64,000 bases of DNA from Halolamina sp. CBA1230 (lineage in GTDB: Archaea; Halobacteriota; Halobacteria; Halobacteriales; Haloferacaceae). The notes under the pieces are model-generated. The model ran no database searches, was not told the DNA's origin, and saw only the letters and a list, made by a program, of their open reading frames with translations. How positions within the stretch are numbered: the stretch's first letter is position 1; every line of letters starts with the position of its first letter. The stretch lies in assembly GCF_002025255.2 (NCBI RefSeq), contig NZ_CP054587.1:2604001-2668000 (forward strand), read 5' to 3'. The position numbers and the translations under genes were made by a program. This document shows positions 57,972 through 64,000 of the stretch, in pieces.

Positions 57972-58451
57972 TCAGTCGACGGTCGTCGCCCGCGCGGTCA
58001 CGCGCCGTCGCCGGACGGTGACCAGCATCGTGTCGGCCCCCGTTGGGCCGGGGAGCGCGGTGTGGAGGACGATCCGGGTGCGGTCGCCGTCCACGTCCTC
58101 GTCGTCGACGACGGCCTCGAACGCCCAGCGGCCGCCCTGCGGGAAGAAGTCGGGGACGCGACGCTCGCTCTCGGGACCGACACGGTACTCGCCGCTCGCA
58201 GCGGGGTCGTCGAGATCCGCGTCCCGCGGCGTCGCCGGCGTCGCAGTCGGCGACTCCGTGATCCCGACACCGTCGCCGTCGTTCTCCTCGAGTTCGGGCA
58301 GCAGCGCCGCCCGGACCGAGACGGTGACCGCTTCGCTCCGGCGGTTCCGGACGTCGAGCCCGCCAGGGACGGTGTTCTCCCGGAGCGATCGGCCACAGCC
58401 CGCGAGCGCGACCGGGACGGCGGCGAGCACGGCGCGGCGTGACCGCTGCAT
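57972..58451 (-). CDS. Putative haloarchaeal lipoprotein, unknown function
   Basis: A 159-residue protein with a twin-arginine-like start (QRSRRAVLAAVPVALAGC) and a lipobox LAGC ending at C19, so it is probably a membrane-anchored exported lipoprotein. The mature part is beta-rich, with GGLDVRNRRSEAVTVSVRAAL (an Ig- or CARDB-like strand pair) and RWAFEAVVDDEDVDGDRTRIVLHT. No family is recognised. It converges on RFC-L (3 bp gap between stops). Confidence 0.68.
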   Translation of the reverse strand: MQRSRRAVLAAVPVALAGCGRSLRENTVPGGLDVRNRRSEAVTVSVRAALLPELEENDGDGVGITESPTATPATPRDADLDDPAASGEYRVGPESERRVPDFFPQGGRWAFEAVVDDEDVDGDRTRIVLHTALPGPTGADTMLVTVRRRRVTARATTVD

Positions 58452-58494
58452 GGGCGAACGCTGACGGGGCGGGGAGAAGAGGATTGCGGGGCAG

Positions 58495-59337
58495 TTACGC
58501 CGGGATGGATCGATCCTCGCCGGACCCGCCGCGGGCGGCGTAGGCGACGACGGCCACGGCGGCGAACGCGACGAGGTAGAGCAGGCCGTTGACGAGGCGC
58601 GCCTCGTCGGTGTACACCACCAGATCCCGACCGAGCAGCGTCACGAGGAACACCGCGGCCCCGGCGACGAACACGCCCGGCCGGTAGCGCGCGAGCGACG
58701 TCTCAGGGAGCCAGACGGCGGCGGCGACCAGCGCGGCGAACGCCGCGAGCGCGGTCAGCGCGAACGCCCCCTGTGCGAACGGGCCGTAGTCGATAACCGG
58801 GCTCACTCGGCTGACGAGGTAGTTCGCGGGGATCAACAGCAGCGCGGCGCCGACGGCGAGCCGGCTCCGGTCGAACAGCGAGCGCTCGTAGTGGCCGCGG
58901 TAGGCGGTGATCGTCGACAGCGTCAGCGCGGTGAAGATCAGCAGCGCGAACAGCAGGTGGGCGGCGTGGGTCGGCACCGAGTACCCCCACGGGATCGCGC
59001 CGTTGAGCGTCACCGTGATCGCGCCGATCGAGATCTGGAACGGCAGCAGCACGAGCGCGGCGGTGGCGTACAGCGCCGTCCGCCGACCTTGGTCGCCGCG
59101 CCACGCGGCGGCGACGACGCCGACGATCGCAAACCCGGTGATCATCGCGACGAGGCGGTGGAACCACTCGATGAAGCTCGGGACCGTCTGTGGCAGCACA
59201 CCCCCGTCACACAGCGGCCACTGCTGGGAGCACGCCAGCCCGGAGCCCGTCGCCGCGGTGTAGACGCCGAGCGCGACCAGTACCCCGGTGAGTGCCGTGG
59301 TGAACAGGGCGAACCGCCGGTAGCTGGGACGCTTCAT
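58495..59337 (-). CDS. ctaA: CtaA/COX15-type heme A synthase
   Basis: Heme A synthase oxidises the C8 methyl of heme O to heme A for cytochrome oxidase. The 280-residue protein has eight membrane helices with heme-ligand histidines in SFIEWFHRLVAMITG (helix 2), PTHAAHLLFALLIF and later helices, and an extracellular LACSQQWPLCDGG loop with the conserved cysteine pair. This matches archaeal/bacterial CtaA. No ctaB or oxidase gene is in the window. It diverges from the SHOCT protein gene. Confidence 0.92.
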   Translation of the reverse strand: MKRPSYRRFALFTTALTGVLVALGVYTAATGSGLACSQQWPLCDGGVLPQTVPSFIEWFHRLVAMITGFAIVGVVAAAWRGDQGRRTALYATAALVLLPFQISIGAITVTLNGAIPWGYSVPTHAAHLLFALLIFTALTLSTITAYRGHYERSLFDRSRLAVGAALLLIPANYLVSRVSPVIDYGPFAQGAFALTALAAFAALVAAAVWLPETSLARYRPGVFVAGAAVFLVTLLGRDLVVYTDEARLVNGLLYLVAFAAVAVVAYAARGGSGEDRSIPA

Positions 59338-59442
59338 TCACCGAGAGTCGGGTTCGGGCGCACTTGTGGGTTCCGTTGGGGGACGGTGTTCCGTCGTTTT
59401 CGAGCCCACAGGAACTATGTGGACTCACGTGAACTACCCCAC

Positions 59443-59853
59443 ATGTACGATACGGTCCACGAGTACGCCCCTCCATCGCCGCTCGGACGGACGTTGGTCG
59501 CCGTCGTCGCCGCGTTCGTCGGGGTGCCTGTACTGCTACTCAGTCTGTTCGGACTGACGGGCAGCGGTGGGGTGACGGCGATCCTCCTGCTACTGCCCGC
59601 CCTCCTCTCGCTCACTGTCGCGACACACCTGACGATGGGCGTCGTCAGACAGGCGGCAGCAGCCCCCGAAGCCGCCCCGGGGGAGCAGACGGACGCCGAC
59701 CAGTCCGTCGAAACCCCGGTCGAGACGCTCCGACGGCGCTACGCCGAGGGCGAGCTGAACGACGCGGAGTTCGAGCGCCGTCTCGACGCCCTGCTGGAGA
59801 CGGAGGGTGAGACGACGACCGACTCCGAGCGGGAGATGGCCGTCGAGCGATAG
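59443..59853 (+). CDS. SHOCT-domain membrane protein
   Basis: A 136-residue protein with two membrane helices (about 17-37 and 45-66), a linker with many acidic residues, and a C-terminal SHOCT motif (LRRRYAEGELNDAEFERRLDALLE, about 98-121). SHOCT domains are short oligomerisation tails found on many archaeal membrane proteins. ATG 59443 is chosen because the frame further upstream lies antisense to ctaA. The function is unknown. Confidence 0.8.
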   Translation: MYDTVHEYAPPSPLGRTLVAVVAAFVGVPVLLLSLFGLTGSGGVTAILLLLPALLSLTVATHLTMGVVRQAAAAPEAAPGEQTDADQSVETPVETLRRRYAEGELNDAEFERRLDALLETEGETTTDSEREMAVER

Positions 59854-59909
59854 CCCAGCGTCCCGTACTCCTTCGGCGCGTTGAAGTCGCCGCCGCCGCC
59901 AGCGCCGGT

Positions 59910-61013
59910 ATGGTCGACCTCGACGCCCGCGCCGCACGCCTCGACGACTATCTGGCGGCGACGGGCCACGACGCCGTCTGGTTCGCCCGGCCGAACGCGT
60001 TCGCGTGGCTCACCGGCGGCCGGAACGCCCCGGCCCGCGAGGACGGCGTCGGCGTCGCCGCCGCGGGGTACGTCTCCGGCGACACGCCCGCGTTCCGCGC
60101 GGTCGCACCCGCCGGCGACGCCGAACGCATCGCGGACGAGGAGCTCCCCGACACGTTCGCCGTCGAGCCCGTCCCGTGGCACGAGTCGCTGGCCGAGGCC
60201 GTTGCCCGGGAATCGCCCGGCGCAGGTGCGGCCGATTTCGACGTTCCCGGACTGGACCGTATCGACGCCGGCGCGCTCCGCCAGCCGCTCGTCCCGAACG
60301 ACGTGGACCGCTACCGCTCGCTGGCCGAGGAGACCGCCGCCGCGGTCGAGCGCGTCTGCCGCGAACTCGGACCTGATGACGCCGAGTACGAGGCAGCGTC
60401 GGCGCTGCGGATCGCGCTCTCCTCGGGCGAGATGTCCGCGCCGGTCGTGCGAGTCGCGGGCAGCGAGCGAGCCGAAGCGTACCACTCCCCGCCGGCGGGC
60501 GCCGACGAGCTCGGCGACTACGCGGTGGTGACCGTCACCGCGGAGCGCCGGGGCCTCCACGCCTCGCTCACGCGAACCGTCGCGTTCGACCCCCCGGAGC
60601 GCTTCGAGGAGCAGTTCCGGTCGGCGGCGCGAGCCGAGGCGACCGCGCTCGCGGCGACCCACGAGGCGGTCGACTCCGGCGGCGACGCGGGCGACGTGTT
60701 CGCGGCGATCCGGGAGGCGTACGCCGAACTCGGCTTCCCGGACGCCTGGGAGGACGGCGAGCAGGGCGGCGCGGCGGGGTTCGCCCGCCGCGAGTGGCTG
60801 GCCGCACCCGAGGCGGACCAGGACGTGCGGGCGCCGATGGGGTACGCGTACAACCCCGTCGTCGGCGGCGCGCGCAGCGAGGACACGTACCTGGTGTCGT
60901 CGGGCGATGAGCCCTTCGAGTGTCTGACTGCGACGCCGAACTGGCCCACGTTCGACGCCGAGGCGGTCGGGTTCGACCTGACCGTCGAACGGCACGCGCC
61001 GTACGCGCCCTGA
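59910..61013 (+). CDS. M24-fold protein that lacks the metal ligands (probable pseudo-peptidase)
   Basis: A 367-residue protein with the creatinase/prolidase layout: LDDYLAATGHDAVWFARPNAFAWLTGG at the N-terminus and a C-terminal pita-bread region. Where active M24 enzymes have D-D-H-E-E, it reads YAVVTVTAERRGLHASLTRTVAF (no aspartate pair), GEQGGAAGFARREW (no GHGxG histidine) and MGYAYNPVVGG (no EPG glutamate). It is therefore probably a binding or regulatory paralogue. It lies between the SHOCT gene and malic enzyme on the same strand. Compare the intact M24 at 37584-38798. Confidence 0.78.
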   Translation: MVDLDARAARLDDYLAATGHDAVWFARPNAFAWLTGGRNAPAREDGVGVAAAGYVSGDTPAFRAVAPAGDAERIADEELPDTFAVEPVPWHESLAEAVARESPGAGAADFDVPGLDRIDAGALRQPLVPNDVDRYRSLAEETAAAVERVCRELGPDDAEYEAASALRIALSSGEMSAPVVRVAGSERAEAYHSPPAGADELGDYAVVTVTAERRGLHASLTRTVAFDPPERFEEQFRSAARAEATALAATHEAVDSGGDAGDVFAAIREAYAELGFPDAWEDGEQGGAAGFARREWLAAPEADQDVRAPMGYAYNPVVGGARSEDTYLVSSGDEPFECLTATPNWPTFDAEAVGFDLTVERHAPYAP

Positions 61014-61112
61014 TCGTCGCCGCCGTTCGTGACACTGCGTGTTCGACGTTCGTCGAATCGGGTTACGACGGAGGTGGATAGACTTTTGACGCCGCCGGGT
61101 TTGGGCGGGCGT

Positions 61113-63368
61113 ATGGGACTCGACGACGACGCCCGGGAGTATCACCGGTCCGATCCGCCCGGCAAGATCGAGATATCGACGACGAAGCCGACGAACACCC
61201 AGCGCGACCTCTCGCTGGCGTACTCGCCCGGCGTCGCGGCGCCGTGTCGCGACATCGACGAGGACGAGGACCGCGCCTACGAGTACACCGCGAAGGGGAA
61301 CATGGTGGGCGTCGTCTCGAACGGGACGGCCGTGCTCGGGCTCGGTGATATCGGCGCACAGGCCTCCAAACCCGTGATGGAGGGGAAGGGCGTGCTGTTC
61401 AAGCGCTTCGCCGACATCGACGTGTTCGACATCGAACTCGACGAGGCGGAGGTCGACGCGTTCTGCCAGTCCGTGGAGGCGATGGAGCCCACCTTCGGCG
61501 GGATCAACCTCGAGGACATCGCTGGCCCGGAGTGTTTCGAGATCGAGCAGCGGCTCCGGGAGTCGATGGACATCCCCGTGTTCCACGACGACCAGCACGG
61601 GACGGCGATCATCAGCGGCGCGGGGCTGCTCAACGCGGTCGACGTCCTCGACAAGGAGATCTCCGAGATGGAGATCACGTTCTCCGGCGCCGGCGCGTCG
61701 GCGCTGGCGACCGCGCGGTTCTACGTCGAACTCGGCGCCGACCCCGACAACATCACCATGTGTGACTCCTCGGGGATCATCACCGAACAGCGCGCCGCGA
61801 ACGACGACGTGAACGAGTACAAGAAGGAGTTCGCCCGCGACCTGCCCGAGGGCGACCTCGCGGACGCGATGGACGGCGCGGACATGTTCGTCGGGCTTTC
61901 GGTCGGCGGTATCGTCTCCCAGGAGATGGTGCAGTCGATGGCCGAGGACCCGATCGTGTTCGCGATGGCCAACCCCGAGCCGGAGATCGGCTACGAGGCG
62001 GCCCGCGAGGCCCGGGACGACACCGTGATCATGGCGACGGGGCGCTCGGACTACCCGAACCAGGTGAACAACGTGCTTGGGTTCCCGTTCCTGTTCCGTG
62101 GCGCGCTGGACGTGCGCGCGACCAGCATCACCGAGAACATGAAGATGGCCGCCGCCGAGGCGCTGGCCGAACTCGCCCGGAAGGACGTCCCCGACGCGGT
62201 CGTGAAGGCGTACGGCGACCAGCCCCTCCAGTACGGGCCGGAGTACGTCATCCCCAAACCGGTCGACCCGCGCGTGCTGTTCGAGGTCGCGCCCGCCGTC
62301 GCCGAGGCGGCGATGGACGAGGGCGTCGCCCGCACCGAGATCGACGTCGACGCCTACTCCGAGAAGCTGGAGGCGCGGCTGGGCAAGTCCCGGGAGATGA
62401 TGCGGGTCGTGCTCAACAAGGCGAAAAGCACCGACCAGCGCATCGCGCTCGCGGAGGGCACCGACGAGAAGATGGTCCGCGCCGCCGCCCAGATCCAGGA
62501 GCAGGGCATCGGTGACCCGGTGCTGCTCGGCAACGGCGACGAGATCCGGACGATCGCCGCCGATCTCGGGCTCGACTTCACCCCGGAGATCGTCGACCCC
62601 CGCGTCGACGAGACCGAGGCGTACGCCGACCGGCTGTACGAGCTCCGCCAGCGCAAGGGCGTCACCCGGAGCGAGGCGGGCGAACTGATCCGCCGGGACA
62701 CCAACTACCTCGGGAGCGCGATGGTCGAGCAGGGCGACGCCGACGCGCTGCTGACGGGGCTGACCCACCACTACCCGTCGGCGCTGCGCCCGCCGCTCGA
62801 GGTGATCGGCACCGCCGACGACGCCGACTACGCCGCCGGCGTGTACATGCTGACGTTCAAGAACCGCGTGGTGTTCATCGCCGACGCGACGGTGAACCAG
62901 GACCCAAGCGAGGAAGTGCTCGAGGAGATCACCAAGCACACCGCCGAGCTCGCCCGGAGTTTCAACGTCGAACCGCGGGCGGCGCTGCTGTCGTACTCCA
63001 ACTTCGGCTCCGTCGAGAACGAGGGGACCGCCAAACCCCGCGACGCCGCCGCGACCCTGCGGAACGATCCCGCGGTGGACTTCCCCGTCGACGGCGAGAT
63101 GCAGGCTGACACCGCGGTCGTCGAGGAGATCCTGACGGATACCTACGAGTTCTCCGAACTGGACGAGCCCGCGAACGTGCTCGTCTTCCCCAACCTGGAG
63201 GCCGGCAACATCGCGTACAAACTGCTCCAGCGCCTCGGCGGCGCGGAGGCGATCGGGCCGATGCTCGTGGGCATGGACGAGCCCGTCCACGTGATGCAGC
63301 GCGGCGACGAGGTCAAGGACATCGTCAACCTCGCGGGCGTCGCCGCCGTCGACGCACAGGCGGAGTAG
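61113..63368 (+). CDS. maeB: NADP-dependent malic enzyme fused to a phosphotransacetylase domain
   Basis: A 751-residue MaeB-type enzyme. The malic N-terminal domain ([41 protein letters not shown]) covers about 1-165, with the NAD(P) domain ([25 protein letters not shown]) to about 415 and a phosphate acetyl/butyryltransferase-like domain from about 430. The latter regulates rather than catalyses in known MaeB proteins. It oxidatively decarboxylates malate to pyruvate. ATG 61113 gives a normal start; the open frame upstream is not homologous. A TATA-like ATAGACTTTTG lies about 25-34 bp upstream. Confidence 0.95.
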   Translation: MGLDDDAREYHRSDPPGKIEISTTKPTNTQRDLSLAYSPGVAAPCRDIDEDEDRAYEYTAKGNMVGVVSNGTAVLGLGDIGAQASKPVMEGKGVLFKRFADIDVFDIELDEAEVDAFCQSVEAMEPTFGGINLEDIAGPECFEIEQRLRESMDIPVFHDDQHGTAIISGAGLLNAVDVLDKEISEMEITFSGAGASALATARFYVELGADPDNITMCDSSGIITEQRAANDDVNEYKKEFARDLPEGDLADAMDGADMFVGLSVGGIVSQEMVQSMAEDPIVFAMANPEPEIGYEAAREARDDTVIMATGRSDYPNQVNNVLGFPFLFRGALDVRATSITENMKMAAAEALAELARKDVPDAVVKAYGDQPLQYGPEYVIPKPVDPRVLFEVAPAVAEAAMDEGVARTEIDVDAYSEKLEARLGKSREMMRVVLNKAKSTDQRIALAEGTDEKMVRAAAQIQEQGIGDPVLLGNGDEIRTIAADLGLDFTPEIVDPRVDETEAYADRLYELRQRKGVTRSEAGELIRRDTNYLGSAMVEQGDADALLTGLTHHYPSALRPPLEVIGTADDADYAAGVYMLTFKNRVVFIADATVNQDPSEEVLEEITKHTAELARSFNVEPRAALLSYSNFGSVENEGTAKPRDAAATLRNDPAVDFPVDGEMQADTAVVEEILTDTYEFSELDEPANVLVFPNLEAGNIAYKLLQRLGGAEAIGPMLVGMDEPVHVMQRGDEVKDIVNLAGVAAVDAQAE

Positions 63369-63521
63369 AGCGGCCGCCACGTCCCCGCGTCAACCGGCAA
63401 CCGACTCCGTTTCCGCCGGGTTTAGGATAAACAGCCGCTTTTACTTCCGGGTCATCCCGACGGATTCCCGACGTGTTCCACCGCCCGTGGACGGATTGGT
63501 GTATGCGTGCGTGGCACAGGG

Positions 63522-63531
63522 TATAAGTTAA
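63522..63531 (+). promoter_or_regulatory. TATA box of the terminal binding-protein gene
   Basis: TATAAGTTAA lies 21-30 bp upstream of ATG 63552, one of the clearest TATA elements in the window and typical of a leaderless haloarchaeal gene. Confidence 0.6.
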
Positions 63532-63551
63532 TCCGCCTCTTCCGACTGCCT

Positions 63552-64000
63552 ATGTCTGACAAAGACAGCGCGGACGTGAGTCGACGGAAGTTCCTCGGCT
63601 TCGCGGGCGCGGCGACGGCGACTGCCGTCGCCGGCTGTGGTGGCGGTGGCGGCACTGAAACCGGCACCGACGAGCCGGGTGGCGGCACCGACGAGCCGAC
63701 GGACGAACCGACCGAGCCCGGGGAGACGGCGACCGAGCGGCCGGAGCCGGAGACCCGCGACGGCTACCTCCAGCGGGCGAACCGCGTCGCCCACGAGCAG
63801 GCGCCGTGGGTGTTCCTCAACCGCCAGTACTCGGTGTACGGCAAGAGCGACGACATCGAGTGGCAGGCCCGCGCCGACGAGTTCATCGACGCGTACGCGA
63901 TCACGCCGGCGAACGACGACGGCGACGACGTGGTGATCAACCAGTCCCAGATGGACAGCGGGCTCGACCCGCAGGACCACCGCGCGACGCCGACGGACAA
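63552..64000 (+). CDS. Tat-exported lipoprotein, dipeptide/oligopeptide-type solute-binding protein (partial)
   Basis: The gene runs off the right edge after about 149 codons. The start MSDKDSADVSRRKFLGFAG has the Tat motif SRRKFLG, and the lipobox VAGC follows at about residue 33. A low-complexity threonine/glutamate/proline linker (TDEPGGGTDEPTDEPTEPGE) leads into GYLQRANRVAHEQAPWVFLNRQYSVYG and SGLDPQDHRATPTD. The latter two are recognisable in haloarchaeal family 5 (DppA/OppA-like) substrate-binding proteins. The rest of the transporter would lie beyond the window. Confidence 0.75.
   Translation, partial: MSDKDSADVSRRKFLGFAGAATATAVAGCGGGGGTETGTDEPGGGTDEPTDEPTEPGETATERPEPETRDGYLQRANRVAHEQAPWVFLNRQYSVYGKSDDIEWQARADEFIDAYAITPANDDGDDVVINQSQMDSGLDPQDHRATPTD

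Noticed and set aside
59739-63380. A minus-strand open frame of about 1200 codons antisense to the malic enzyme region
   Set aside because: It mirrors plus-strand coding sequence, has an arginine/valine/leucine-rich composition typical of antisense frames in GC-rich genomes, and shows no domain.

Overview
The window is very GC-rich, densely coded DNA from a halophilic archaeon (Halobacteria). The evidence is the strongly acidic predicted proteins, haloarchaea-specific families (HVO_0476 and HVO_0416 zinc-finger proteins, DUF5830, DUF2150), Tat signal peptides on secreted proteins, many leaderless genes with a TATA-like element about 25-30 bp upstream, and archaeal or haloarchaeal core genes (ABCE1, RFC large subunit, GatD, EMC3- and EMC6-like proteins, type II GAPDH, HMG-CoA synthase). 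The genus cannot be fixed from this sequence alone. No rRNA, tRNA, CRISPR array or intact transposase gene was found.

Layout. 1-9.7 kb: start of an aminotransferase, UbiB/ABC1 kinase, Hsp20, EMC3-like insertase, adenylate kinase, a methyltransferase, small unknowns, a GatD-GNAT operon and an ArsR-type regulator. 9.8-18.4 kb: a large Tat-exported protein, phosphoglycerate mutase, an AT-rich island with IS-like ends, TVP38, ArsA/Get3 ATPase, an SDR and endonuclease V. 18.4-25 kb: rhomboid protease with an AN1-type finger, APC transporter fused to UspA domains, halolysin-like protease, NYN nuclease and an XRE-type regulator. 25-31.4 kb: zinc-finger proteins, methyltransferase, GNAT, aminotransferase and an AlkP-superfamily enzyme. 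31.4-35.4 kb: a four-gene polyamine-type ABC importer operon. 35.7-45 kb: UvrD-like helicase coupled to an M24 peptidase, riboflavin synthase, EMC6-like protein coupled to ABCE1, an ATP-grasp ligase, Hsp20 and pgk. 45-59 kb: gap, M29-type aminopeptidase, HMG-CoA synthase, a pilin-like surface protein, DUF2150, TatD-type hydrolase, three GNATs, RFC large subunit and heme A synthase. 59-64 kb: SHOCT protein, a degenerate M24 homologue, malic enzyme fused to phosphotransacetylase, and the start of a Tat lipoprotein binding protein. Three central-carbon enzymes (gpmI, pgk, gap) and malic enzyme lie in the window but not as one operon.

The most unusual content is a family of hairpin-rich intergenic elements. 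Six dispersed copies or fragments (near 8.6-8.9, 16.2-16.5, 24.1-24.4, 29.3-29.6, 42.6-43.0 and 56.2-56.4 kb) share conserved terminal blocks and a hairpin whose pentaloop (ACGAG, or CTCGT on the other strand) is fixed while the stem changes on both arms together. A seventh locus (47.8-48.2 kb) packs eight perfect hairpins into about 340 bp between two convergent genes. Similar three-base-loop palindromes also sit in frame inside endonuclease V and inside one of two tandem GNAT paralogues. This looks like a structured mobile or RNA element family, or the product of arm-templated palindrome correction. I cannot name it.
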